From positions 1-64,000 of the forward strand of contig NZ_JBINJF010000010.1 of NCBI RefSeq assembly GCF_043951865.1: a stretch of 64,000 nucleotides of DNA. Reading direction: 5' to 3'. The notes beneath the pieces were generated by a model. The model ran no database searches and was not told the origin of the DNA. It was given only the letters and a program-made list of their open reading frames with translations. Below are positions 52,822-61,125 of this stretch, one piece after another. Numbering within the stretch: the first letter of the stretch is position 1; each line of letters opens with the position of its first letter. Source of the stretch: JAMQKA01 sp043951865. GTDB taxonomy: Bacteria > Bacteroidota > Rhodothermia > Balneolales > Balneolaceae. The position numbers were made by a program, and so were the translations under genes.

Positions 52822-53760
52822 TTGTCACAGAAGAACCAGGATCTTTTCGACCAGCTCAAAAAGCTTGATACCGAACAGCGGAATCCCGCCACCCGCGGCA
52901 TCGACCTGGCTGATGCGCATGAAATTGCCCGGCTTATCAATGAGGAGGACAAAAAGGTAGCTTTCCAGGTGGAAAAAAAGCTGGATCGTATTGCCGAGGC
53001 GATTGAAATGGTTAAAGAATCGCTACAGGAAGGGGGGCGGTTGATCTACGCGGGAGCCGGCACCAGCGGACGGCTGGGCGTGCTCGATGCCGCAGAATGT
53101 CCACCCACATTTGGTTCAGATCCCGAACAGGTCGTGGGGCTGATCGCAGGTGGCCGGGAGGCGATGTTTGTGGCACAGGAGGGGGCCGAGGATTATGAAT
53201 CCAACGGCGCCGAGGCGGTGGAGCAGATCGAACTGGATCCGCCTGATATCCTTTGTGGACTGGCGGCCAGCGGGCGCACCCCGTATGTGCACGGGGCGGT
53301 AAAGGAGGCACGTAATCGGGGATGCAAAACCATTTTTGTGACTACCGTACCCCCCGGTCAGTTTAACCTGCAGGTGGATCTGCTTATTGACGTACCGGTT
53401 GGTCCTGAAGTAATAATGGGCAGTACCCGTATGAAAAGTGCGACCGCCCAAAAAATGGTTCTCAACATGATTACCACCGGTGTAATGATACGCCAGGGTA
53501 AAGTATATGAAAATGTGATGGTCGACCTGATGTTGACCAACAATAAGCTGCGCGAGCGGGCCAAGCGCATCATTATGAATTTTACTGACCTGAACTACCC
53601 CCAGGCCGCCCAAAAGCTGGAAGAGGCCGGTGGACATGTCAAAACTGCGCTGCTTATGGCCCTTGGCGACCTGTCCGCCGACAGCGCCCGGAAACTCCTT
53701 GAAAAACATGACGGTTTTATACGGAAAGCGTTTCTGAGCTTAAAAGATAACCGGCAGTGA
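52822..53760 (+). CDS. murQ: N-acetylmuramic acid 6-phosphate etherase
   Basis: Peptidoglycan recycling: cleaves the lactyl ether of MurNAc-6-phosphate. 312 residues, SIS-domain enzyme with the active-site stretch AGTSGRLGVLDAAECPPTFG, the second Glu (GGREAMFVAQEGAED) and VPVGPEVIMGSTRMKSATAQK. The start appears to be TTG (TTGTCACAGAAG). Together with PgeF at 6.8 kb the window carries two peptidoglycan quality/recycling functions. It ends one base before the acyltransferase gene. Confidence 0.93.
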   Translation: MSQKNQDLFDQLKKLDTEQRNPATRGIDLADAHEIARLINEEDKKVAFQVEKKLDRIAEAIEMVKESLQEGGRLIYAGAGTSGRLGVLDAAECPPTFGSDPEQVVGLIAGGREAMFVAQEGAEDYESNGAEAVEQIELDPPDILCGLAASGRTPYVHGAVKEARNRGCKTIFVTTVPPGQFNLQVDLLIDVPVGPEVIMGSTRMKSATAQKMVLNMITTGVMIRQGKVYENVMVDLMLTNNKLRERAKRIIMNFTDLNYPQAAQKLEEAGGHVKTALLMALGDLSADSARKLLEKHDGFIRKAFLSLKDNRQ

Positions 53761-53761
53761 T

Positions 53762-54496
53762 ATGCGCACTTTTTGGAGTGGTATTAACTGGATCTGGTGG
53801 ACCGTGTGTTTCGTCACTTTTTTTGTGCTGGTCACCATCACGTTTATACTCACCTTCCCTTTTGACCGGCACCGCCAGCTGCCCAATCGTATGTTAAAGG
53901 GACTTGCGTTTTGTTTGCTCAAAGTGGTTCCAGGCTGGAAAATTACGATTAAAGGCACTTCAAATTATGAACCGGGAATACCGACCGTGTTTGTTGCCAA
54001 TCATCAAAGTTTCCTGGATATGCCGTTAACCTATCTGCTGCCGTGGACCATGAAATGGGTCTCCAAAAAAAGCCTGTTCAAGATTCCCTTTCTCGGGTGG
54101 ATTATTACGATGACGGGCCATTTAGGTATTGACCGCAAGAGCCTGAAATCCGTTAAATTGCTGGACGAGCTGGTAGAGCCGATTCAGTCGGGTATTCCCG
54201 CCATGTTCTTTCCGGAGGGGACGCGCACTGAAACGGGCGAGATCGGTCAGTTTAAAGATGGAGCTTTTACGCTGGCCCGCCGATATAATTTTAGAATACA
54301 GCCGCTCGTTTTGGAAGGGGGATACCAGGCGATGCCTGTGGGAACATGGAAATTCAACTTTAAACAGCGTTTCTCGGTATCGGTGCTGGAGCCGGTGAAC
54401 CCCAATGATTTTGATACGGTTAAAGATCTGAGAGAACATGTCCACACCCGGTTGATCAACGAATTAAACGCGCTTAGAAGCGATCCAGACTCATAA
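53762..54496 (+). CDS. 1-acyl-sn-glycerol-3-phosphate acyltransferase (PlsC-like)
   Basis: Adds the second acyl chain to lysophosphatidate at the membrane. It is 244 residues with one N-terminal membrane helix (about 11-32). Catalytic NHQSFLD (His81, Asp86) and FPEGTR (150-155) are present. It follows murQ by one base, so it is translationally coupled, and precedes the TonB gene by 26 bases. Confidence 0.87.
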   Translation: MRTFWSGINWIWWTVCFVTFFVLVTITFILTFPFDRHRQLPNRMLKGLAFCLLKVVPGWKITIKGTSNYEPGIPTVFVANHQSFLDMPLTYLLPWTMKWVSKKSLFKIPFLGWIITMTGHLGIDRKSLKSVKLLDELVEPIQSGIPAMFFPEGTRTETGEIGQFKDGAFTLARRYNFRIQPLVLEGGYQAMPVGTWKFNFKQRFSVSVLEPVNPNDFDTVKDLREHVHTRLINELNALRSDPDS

Positions 54497-54522
54497 ACTA
54501 CCGTATTAACGGAGAGATATTA

Positions 54523-55206
54523 TTGTTTCAAAAGATAACAGACATACTGCATCGTCAGCCCTACCGTATCAAAATTATGGGTACTATCATTGTGGCCGAA
54601 GTGTTGATGATAGCGTTATTTCTTTTCTGGCCCGTTGAGCAAAAGAGCGGCGGTACTTACCAGGATTTTGAGCCGATTGACGACGCCATTGCTATTGAAG
54701 ATGTACAGATAACCACGCAACGGAGCTCGCCACCGCCACCGCCCACTCCCCAGGTGCCGGTACCGGTGCCGAACGATCAGATTATTGAGGAGGAACCGAT
54801 TGTGGTTGAAGAGTTGAATCGCCAAAATCTGCCCAACCCCATCGAGGAAATTGGAACTGGTCCCGGAGGAGAAGGAGACCAGGTGGCCGCCAACCCGGAG
54901 CAATCGCCCAGCCTGGTGCGTATCGTGGAACCCACCGTGCCTGAAGAAGCCAAAAAGGCGGATATAAAGGCGGAGATTTGGGTTAGCTTCCTGGTAAATA
55001 CGGAAGGCAATGTGGAAGAGGCGTCAATATCCAGGATTAAGCTATATGACAAAAAAGGTGATTCCTTCGAGATCGTAAACAGCATAAATTATGGATTGAC
55101 CGAGGCCACTCTGGAAGCTGCTTTGAAGTGGAAGTTCAGGCCGGCAAAGAACAACGGGGAACCGGTAAAGGCTTTTACGGAGCATATCTTTTCATTCGGC
55201 TTTTAA
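54523..55206 (+). CDS. energy transducer TonB family protein
   Basis: 227 residues: N-terminal membrane helix (about 20-36), a Pro-rich periplasmic linker (RSSPPPPPTPQVPVPVP, about 67-84), then an acidic stretch and a C-terminal TonB domain (about 130-227, with VEPTVPEEAKKADIKAEIWV and KWKFRPAKNNGEPV). It transmits proton-motive force to outer-membrane receptors such as the one at 1.1-3.4 kb. The start is TTG with GGAGAG upstream. ExbB/ExbD are not in the window. Confidence 0.87.
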   Translation: MFQKITDILHRQPYRIKIMGTIIVAEVLMIALFLFWPVEQKSGGTYQDFEPIDDAIAIEDVQITTQRSSPPPPPTPQVPVPVPNDQIIEEEPIVVEELNRQNLPNPIEEIGTGPGGEGDQVAANPEQSPSLVRIVEPTVPEEAKKADIKAEIWVSFLVNTEGNVEEASISRIKLYDKKGDSFEIVNSINYGLTEATLEAALKWKFRPAKNNGEPVKAFTEHIFSFGF

Positions 55207-55250
55207 CAGGTAAATCGTTAACAGCCAGGAGAGATCAAGAGAAATTTCTT

Positions 55251-55281
55251 TTGATTAAACTGCCACATTCCTCTATATTTG
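55251..55281 (+). promoter_or_regulatory. sigma-A promoter of tRNA-Ser (TTG-N20-TATATTTG)
   Basis: TTG at 55251-55253, 20-base spacer, TATATTTG at 55274-55281, exactly the Bacteroidota consensus. The mature tRNA starts 12 bases after the box, giving a transcription start a few bases before the tRNA. It is the best promoter match in the window and supports the same spacing at other sites. Confidence 0.75.
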
Positions 55282-55292
55282 CGCACTTCCTT

Positions 55293-55379
55293 GGAGAGGT
55301 GCCGGAGCGGTCGAACGGGCTCGCCTGGAAAGCGAGTGTGCCCTCACGGGTACCGAGGGTTCGAATCCCTCCCTCTCCG
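55293..55379 (+). tRNA. tRNA-Ser (anticodon GGA)
   Basis: An 87-base class II tRNA. Acceptor stem GGAGAGG pairs with CCTCTCC (55372-55378) plus discriminator G; no encoded CCA. The anticodon stem CTCGC/GCGAG encloses the loop CTGGAAA, anticodon GGA. It has a long variable arm (GTGCCCTCACGGGTAC region) and a T arm GAGGG-TTCGAAT-CCCTC, as required for serine tRNAs. Reads UCC/UCU codons. Confidence 0.97.
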
Positions 55380-55554
55380 CTGTATGTTCAAGCACTTGTC
55401 AGGCAAAGTTTATATTGGTTTGCCTGACGAAGTTGTTCTTTTGATGCCGTACGCAGTTCAGCTTTCCTTTCATGCGTACAGGAGCGAACCGGCTTCCAAT
55501 AAGAGGATTTTACAGAACCTCAATTCCTCGCTCTGGCGCAGCTATACTTCCGTT

Positions 55555-55790
55555 TAGCCCGAATTTCTCACCAGGAAATTTGTTCTTCAGCAAGGCAAAG
55601 GGGAAATGGCCGCGCAGGCGTACCGTTGTACCTTAAGCAGGTAATTTCCCTTTAACGCAGCTGAAGGGCAAATCTCGCAGCGCTTTATACCCTGTCAACT
55701 AAAAAGCTCGGTAACATATGATGTTAGATACTGCCTGCCATCAGGGTACATATATTTATGCATACATTATTGTAAGGTAATATGGGCTGG
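55555..55790. repeat. palindromic dispersed repeat, copy B
   Basis: Begins TAGCCCGAATTTCTCACC and ends near TATGGGCTG, giving imperfect inverted ends. Positions 55563-55780 match copy A (43977-44195) at about 85-90% by eye. The long hairpin is conserved (GGAAATTTGTTCTTCAGC at 55574-55591 against GCTGAAGGGCAAATCTC at 55660-55676), as is a second short TACCCTG/CAGGGTA pair. It lies about 175 bases downstream of the tRNA-Ser gene. Confidence 0.8.
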
Positions 55791-55850
55791 GTCAACAAGG
55801 TCGGTGGCACAACCACTTCCCAGCAAAACAGGAGGCTCTGCATGGGTCCC
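55791..55850. repeat. short dispersed repeat E, copy 1
   Basis: GTCAACAAGGTCGGTGG, a 2-base spacer, CAACCAC and then a shared GGAGGCTCTGCA-like segment. The same order of blocks recurs at 60224-60283 (copy 2). The core GGTGG..CAACCACC can form a small hairpin. Copy 1 directly abuts repeat copy B. Confidence 0.65.
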
Positions 55851-56324
55851 AAATAAATAAATAAATATTGAAAAGGGAAGTTCCTTCGGTCGATGCCATT
55901 TCCCCGCGACCAGCTGTATGAATATTAATCCGATCTAACGTTTGTTTCCATTTTACAATAGCCGCTGTATGCACCGCTCCAATCTGAGCTTCAGTTGGTT
56001 GTCATACCTATCCTGGATTCGAGATAATTCTCAACCAGAATGCCTGTTTCAGTTTCGTATATGTCCGATATCAGTCAGATGTATCTGCGGAGAATGCCCG
56101 AGCGGATAAGATTGATTATACATTGTTAATATTTTTACCAGTATAGTGACCTAAAAGACTGTTTTGCAAGGATATACCCATAAGGATTCAGTATTTATTG
56201 AAAATAAAATATACCTTTTGAATAAATTTTATGTTGATTCTTGACAAAATATGTCATTAGTTTCCACCGGTTTAACAGGGGTGCAACAAAATCACCATTC
56301 TATATATTTAACGATCACACGGTT
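55851..56324. other. intergenic region, no gene seen
   Basis: About 470 bases between repeat E and the lipoprotein gene. A short A/T-rich stretch with several AAATAAATAAATA units opens it. No tRNA, terminator or reading frame of note; the lipoprotein promoter probably lies at its end (TATACCTTTTG near 56212 is a possible -7 box with imperfect spacing). Confidence 0.35.
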
Positions 56325-58574
56325 ATGAAGTCGCTATATATTACAGTTCTATTTTTTGCTCTTACTCTTACGGCATGCGAGCAGCCCAACAGTCCTGATT
56401 TCAAGGTCGACCAAAAGGTACAGGCGCCTTTAATGTCAGAGAAGACTTACCAGTTTATGGGAAGCAGCGACGCCCTGATTGATACGACAGATCCTGATTT
56501 TGAATCTCTTTTTTCAACGGATAATGACGGATTCATCCGGTTGTCGAAGGAAGAGGATTTCGATTTTGGCGAACTCGACGGGGCAATTCCTGAAATTGAT
56601 GTCGATCCTACCTCGGTGAACGCAAGCGTGGGCGAAATTGCGCTGAATAATTTTTCTTCATCGTCAGGCAATCTCGGGAGTGCCGGTTTCCAATCAGTAA
56701 CCGGGTTGGACCCCGCGCTTTTTGGTCCCCCAACCACCATACCGGGAGGCTCTGAAACGGTGGAAATTGATATTTCGACCGATTATCTGCAGAGCGCCAC
56801 AATAAAAGGGAATACAGGCAGCATCACCATTGATGTCACCAACGAGCTTGGATTTACCATTGACGATATCACCCTTCGGTTAATATCGGGAGGAAGTCCA
56901 GACGTGACTCTCGGCACCGATCAAATGGGGGCGGGTGAGCAGCTGGAAGACGGGAACTCACGCTCATTTCAGATCAACTTCTCGGATGGAGATGTTCTGC
57001 AGAATTTAAAAGCTGAAGTAGATGTAAGCTGGAACAGCCAGCCGATGGAGGATGACCCGGATGAGCTGATCGTGAGCCAGCTGGAGGGACAAAATGTTGT
57101 TGCCTCGCAGGTCGAAGCGGCAATAAAAGCCCAGGAATTTTCAACCAGCGGGTCAGTGGCCATTGACGATGCGAATTTTCGATTTGAAGATCCCACCCAC
57201 TACATCCAGATAGCAACGGGAGAGCTGCAGATAGACCAGATTGTAAACGATATCGATCTGGGAATAGAACCGCTGATCATCTCATTTCCAGGGATACGGC
57301 GGGCGCCCTATAATCCCGGAGACAGCGTAACCGTTCAGTTTGACCAAATACCGCGATCCGGTTCCGGCACGGCCCCGGACGAAAGTATTGACCTTTCGGA
57401 TGTACGGATCTTTGCCGAGGATAATAAGCTGGTGTATAACATCAAGGGGGCGACGGAAAACACCCAGGACGGTTCCGGAGATATCCGCACGATCAATGAA
57501 TCTGATCAGATGGGAGCGACAGTCGGAATCAACAACCTGGCAATAGACGAGGCCTTTGGAGTGGTTGTACCGCGCAACGTGATCGTGAATGACGATGACC
57601 CCTCCAACGGGACCGATGTGGTTGACCTGTTTAACGACAATGAGGCGCAAACTATTACCATCGATGCGCTTGAAGATCTTTCAGATCAGCTGGATGGAAT
57701 TGAGTTCACCAACCCAGAAATGAGTATCCGGTATTTTACCAATATCGGGATTCCGGCCACTATCTATGCCAGTATCGTCGGGGTGGATGCAGGGGGTAAT
57801 CGCGTCTACCTGAAGGGATCGCAGGGCGGACCTCACTATGTGAATTCCACGACCGCAGATAACCTGGATGAACTGAATGCGAACGGCAGCAAGCTTGACA
57901 GCAATCAGTTGATTAAGTTTACCATTAGTCCCTCGCAGGATCCAGCCACGCCCCAGTTTGTTAGTTTTGACAAATCTAACTCCAACGTCGATGAATTTTT
58001 AAATAACCTGCCCTCAGATATTCGTCTTGTCAGCGTGGCGACCGTCAACGAGTCGCTGCAGGAGGGTACCATCACCGACCCGGTTGAGTTTGATCCCTCG
58101 ATGAGCGTGGATATTCCGCTCGACCTGTCGGCTAATTCTGCCAGCTACCGTGACACGGTTGAAGTGGACCTGGGAGACCTGCCGGATCCCGAGCAGGACG
58201 ATCAGCGCCTAACGGAAGGAACGATACATATCGACTACACCAACGGCCTGCCACTTGGAACTACGTTGAACCTGGTGCTGCTTGACGCCGACGGCAACGA
58301 GGTGACCCGCATTCCCTCATCTTCGCAAGATCCCCTGACCATTGGCTCTGCTACCGTCGATAGTGGTTCGGGATTTGTTACTGAGGCTAATGCCGGCAAT
58401 TTGAGTATCTCGCTGGAACAGGATCAGCTCAACCTGTTAAATCAAACAACCGACATGGAGTTCCTGATCGGGTTAAACACCGATCAAAACAGGAGTTCTG
58501 TACGCCTCAGGGCGGAGGATACCATATCCGTAAAAATAAGTTTAAGTGGCTCTGTTGAATCAACCGTTAACTAG
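56325..58574 (+). CDS. large outer-membrane lipoprotein, function unknown
   Basis: 749 residues from the ATG at 56325; the frame is open earlier but this ATG gives a normal lipoprotein signal. Lipobox LTAC, Cys18. The mature part is Asp/Ser-rich, low in Cys and Lys, and organised in repeated beta-sandwich-like segments (strings such as VEIDISTDYLQSATIKGNTG), resembling a long surface adhesin or substrate-binding protein. No domain family recognised. It is followed 3 bases later by a barrel gene, so the two form a pair, as in several Bacteroidota outer-membrane lipoprotein-barrel systems. Confidence 0.75.
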   Translation: MKSLYITVLFFALTLTACEQPNSPDFKVDQKVQAPLMSEKTYQFMGSSDALIDTTDPDFESLFSTDNDGFIRLSKEEDFDFGELDGAIPEIDVDPTSVNASVGEIALNNFSSSSGNLGSAGFQSVTGLDPALFGPPTTIPGGSETVEIDISTDYLQSATIKGNTGSITIDVTNELGFTIDDITLRLISGGSPDVTLGTDQMGAGEQLEDGNSRSFQINFSDGDVLQNLKAEVDVSWNSQPMEDDPDELIVSQLEGQNVVASQVEAAIKAQEFSTSGSVAIDDANFRFEDPTHYIQIATGELQIDQIVNDIDLGIEPLIISFPGIRRAPYNPGDSVTVQFDQIPRSGSGTAPDESIDLSDVRIFAEDNKLVYNIKGATENTQDGSGDIRTINESDQMGATVGINNLAIDEAFGVVVPRNVIVNDDDPSNGTDVVDLFNDNEAQTITIDALEDLSDQLDGIEFTNPEMSIRYFTNIGIPATIYASIVGVDAGGNRVYLKGSQGGPHYVNSTTADNLDELNANGSKLDSNQLIKFTISPSQDPATPQFVSFDKSNSNVDEFLNNLPSDIRLVSVATVNESLQEGTITDPVEFDPSMSVDIPLDLSANSASYRDTVEVDLGDLPDPEQDDQRLTEGTIHIDYTNGLPLGTTLNLVLLDADGNEVTRIPSSSQDPLTIGSATVDSGSGFVTEANAGNLSISLEQDQLNLLNQTTDMEFLIGLNTDQNRSSVRLRAEDTISVKISLSGSVESTVN

Positions 58575-58577
58575 AAA

Positions 58578-60137
58578 ATGAAATTCAATACAATGAAACG
58601 CTATACCCAAAAAATTGCCCTTTTTATTGGCTTGTTAACGGTTGCTGCCGGTTCGGTTCAGGCGCAATCCAGGCACGTTTCAGCGACCAGTCTCGGACTC
58701 GGCGGCGGCGGAACAGCATACCTGAACGGGTACCACGCTAATTTTGTCAACCCCGCAAACCTCATGCTTCAGAACAACACGGAAAATAACTTTACCGTGG
58801 GACTGCTGGGGGGGATCAGCACATCGGGCGGCGGTGGATTGGCCAATATCTCGGTATACAATAAATATTTTACGAAGGGGCTTACTGTTACAGACCAGGT
58901 TGCCGCGGATGCCCTGGACCAGTGGTTCGGTTCCGATCCTGAAAAAATGCAGACAGCCGGCCTCCAGCTGGATTTCATACCGATAGGGCTCTCAACCCGT
59001 GGAGAGCAGTGGAGTGCCAGCCTGGCACTGCGTACCCGAACGATGACCAGCGCCGGTATGAACCGGGGATTGGCCGAACTCGGAATTTACGGGCTGGATG
59101 GGGAGATCTTTTCTTCTCCCAGGCCGGTAGACCTGAGTGTGGAATCTATGACCTTTGCTGAAGTATCGGCGGGATTTTCCACAAAATTGCTTGGTATATC
59201 CAACCTGTTCGGTATATTCGAAAATATCCAGGTTTTTGCAGGCGCAGCTCCCAAACTGCTGCTCGGCATGAACTATTCCAGGATGAATATTAATTCAACG
59301 CTCGAAATTCAGCGCCGCGATGATTATATAGACGAGCTTCGCCATGATTTTGCCTATACTGTTGAAACAACGGGTGAGGTGACCGAACAACTTAATAATT
59401 ACTATAATGACCGTCAGAATTCATCGCAAAATCCCGAGCTGGGAGATTATGTTGAGCCCGCCGCTTCCGATTTCTACGAAATTAAAGGCACCGGATTTGG
59501 ACTTGATCTCGGCGTGACGGCCCAGATGGATGTTGAAGTTCCGATTATCGGAGCTGTTTCATCAGGGGCTGAGCGACTTCGCGTCGGACTTTCACTTACC
59601 GACCTGGGTTCGGTCTCGTTCGATAATCAGTTCGGACGGTTCGCTGCAGATGACCTGCTGGTGTGGAATGGGTTTGAGATCGACCAGGAACGCATAGACA
59701 ACGAGTTTAACGGGGATGAAGGCGAATACTACAACCATGTGCTGGCCGACAGCATCGGGTCGGATATATATGGCGGTTTTGCGCCAACCGGAGTTGCGAG
59801 CATTACTAAATCCCTGCCCTCCATGCTGAATTTTGGGGCCCAGCTCACGATGAACAAGCTCAGCTTGTCGATGGATCTCGGCACCGGTTTTGTCGATCGG
59901 GGAATTAACAGCAAACGCGCTTCCATGACGGCCGGTATCGAATATCGGCTGCTCGGTTTCTTGCCGCTCCGTGTGGGAATGCGAACGGGAGGATACTCCT
60001 CCACCTCGTACTCTGCCGGCATAGGTCTGGCCTTCAACAGTTTTGAGTTTAATGTAGCTGCCTCTTCTGTACCCAACTCCATGTCGAATGGAACCAATCT
60101 CGGGGCAGCCTGGAGTGGGCTGGTCTTTCGCTTTTAA
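58578..60137 (+). CDS. DUF5723-like outer-membrane barrel protein
   Basis: 519 residues with a signal peptide ending VQAQ. Mature start SRHVSATSLGLGGGGTAYL and YHANFVNPANLML is the DUF5723/PorV-type N-terminus. The remainder is beta-rich and ends in VFRF, a barrel C-terminal motif. Genes of this type are frequent near surface lipoproteins, as here (56325-58574, 3-base gap). It could present or export the lipoprotein; this is an inference. A second ATG 15 bases downstream (58593) is an alternative start. Confidence 0.75.
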   Translation: MKFNTMKRYTQKIALFIGLLTVAAGSVQAQSRHVSATSLGLGGGGTAYLNGYHANFVNPANLMLQNNTENNFTVGLLGGISTSGGGGLANISVYNKYFTKGLTVTDQVAADALDQWFGSDPEKMQTAGLQLDFIPIGLSTRGEQWSASLALRTRTMTSAGMNRGLAELGIYGLDGEIFSSPRPVDLSVESMTFAEVSAGFSTKLLGISNLFGIFENIQVFAGAAPKLLLGMNYSRMNINSTLEIQRRDDYIDELRHDFAYTVETTGEVTEQLNNYYNDRQNSSQNPELGDYVEPAASDFYEIKGTGFGLDLGVTAQMDVEVPIIGAVSSGAERLRVGLSLTDLGSVSFDNQFGRFAADDLLVWNGFEIDQERIDNEFNGDEGEYYNHVLADSIGSDIYGGFAPTGVASITKSLPSMLNFGAQLTMNKLSLSMDLGTGFVDRGINSKRASMTAGIEYRLLGFLPLRVGMRTGGYSSTSYSAGIGLAFNSFEFNVAASSVPNSMSNGTNLGAAWSGLVFRF

Positions 60138-60223
60138 TGATCATAATCTCCTGCTATCCTATGGAATAGGGCTTTGCAAATCCCTCAATCTCGTTAAAAG
60201 GGAGTAGTGCTCCCGTTTAAAAG

Positions 60224-60283
60224 GTCAACAAGGTCGGTGGTTCAACCACCTCCAAAAAAAATAGCAGGTTCTGCAAAGGTCCC
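60224..60283. repeat. short dispersed repeat E, copy 2
   Basis: Matches copy 1 at 55791-55850 (shared GTCAACAAGGTCGGTGG and CAACCAC blocks, then AGCAGG and GGTCCC). The centre GGTGGTTCAACCACC is a perfect small palindrome. It is located 87 bases after the barrel gene. Confidence 0.65.
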
Positions 60284-60309
60284 TGTAAAATTATCGTTAT
60301 GGACTTTAC

Positions 60310-60334
60310 ACCCCGGGATTCCACTGCCCGGGGT
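60310..60334 (+). terminator. GC-rich hairpin, probable terminator
   Basis: ACCCCGGG (60310-60317) pairs perfectly with CCCGGGGT (60327-60334) across a 9-base loop, followed by TGTATTATG. The T-run is short, so termination is likely but not certain. It lies 170 bases after the barrel gene. Confidence 0.5.
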
Positions 60335-60367
60335 TGTATTATGCTGTCACGTTTTACAGGCTATAGT

Positions 60368-60434
60368 TAGCCCGCATTTTCCACAAGTATTTCTGTTAAA
60401 ATCCTGTAACTCAATGGCATGCATATGATTATAC
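60368..60434. repeat. solo end of the TAGCCCG element (copy D)
   Basis: TTAGCCCGCATTTTCCACAA and the following bases to ATACCAT match, on the opposite strand, the right end of the element at 3697-3863 (about 75% by eye over 70 bases). Only one end is present, as a remnant. Confidence 0.5.
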
Positions 60435-60700
60435 CATATTCAAATATAACATAATGCTAACAGGAGTAACATGCTGTGAAATCCGGTTAGAGCCGTAGAA
60501 TTGACGCCGGCTGGCAGCAAAATTGATTCTTTCCCGGCATCCTGGACCGAGGGCTAACCTCGGGTTTATCATAAATAATTTGCAGGTCACGGACGTTTTT
60601 CCGTTTATACCTATATCGCTATGGTGGTGACAGGAGCTTTCTTAACCCTGAGCACCGCTTCAGTCCGACATATCTCCCTAATGTATAAACGTAGCTTAAT
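60435..60700. other. intergenic region, no gene seen
   Basis: About 265 bases between repeat D and the small membrane protein. No recognisable tRNA, riboswitch or terminator. It is the likely promoter region for the 60.7-64.0 kb locus. Confidence 0.35.
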
Positions 60701-61048
60701 ATGCTGATAGCCGCTCCAGCCCTTGCTCTCGCATCCATATTAATGGCTTACCTGTTGATTCGTTCTGTATTAAGGTGGGGCGCCAAAAGAGTAATAAAAT
60801 CGAGGGTGGATACAGAACTTCAGCAAATGTTTTACTGGTTTTGGGACGGAACCCCGGAAGATCGGCTATACGCCTGGTACAAGGTACGGACGGTGTTAAA
60901 ACAGCGGCAGGACAGGGAGGCAAAAAATAAAGTAGCCGAAGTAGAACGAAAAATTATGAGCTTTGATAAAACCAGCATGCACGGGAACCTTTCGGTAGAT
61001 GAGAAAGGACAGCTGATCATACATAGCGGCGACTACCTGGTCCGGTAA
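60701..61048 (+). CDS. small single-pass membrane protein, unknown
   Basis: 115 residues: an N-terminal hydrophobic helix (LIAAPALALASILMAYLLI, about 2-20), then a basic, charged soluble part (KQRQDREAKNKVAEVERK) and the C-terminal LIIHSGDYLVR. No family recognised. It starts the cluster with the asparagine-synthase-like gene 77 bases downstream in the same direction. It is not an obvious RiPP precursor or RRE protein. Confidence 0.45.
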   Translation: MLIAAPALALASILMAYLLIRSVLRWGAKRVIKSRVDTELQQMFYWFWDGTPEDRLYAWYKVRTVLKQRQDREAKNKVAEVERKIMSFDKTSMHGNLSVDEKGQLIIHSGDYLVR

Positions 61049-61125
61049 AAAGAACCGGCTGGAACAGGGCTCACAATGGCAAAGATACTGGGAGTGTATC
61101 CGTTCCAGGGCAATTCTATTTGGCA

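Noticed and set aside
55383..55558. A 58-codon frame downstream of tRNA-Ser, with SGKVYIGLPDE reminiscent of a GIY-YIG motif
   Set aside because: Only a few residues fit and the remainder does not resemble the nuclease; it runs into repeat copy B and is too short to support a gene or a clear pseudogene.
55293..55790. Genomic island attachment site at tRNA-Ser
   Set aside because: No integrase and no duplicated tRNA 3' end are seen in the window; the repeat downstream is also found far from any tRNA.
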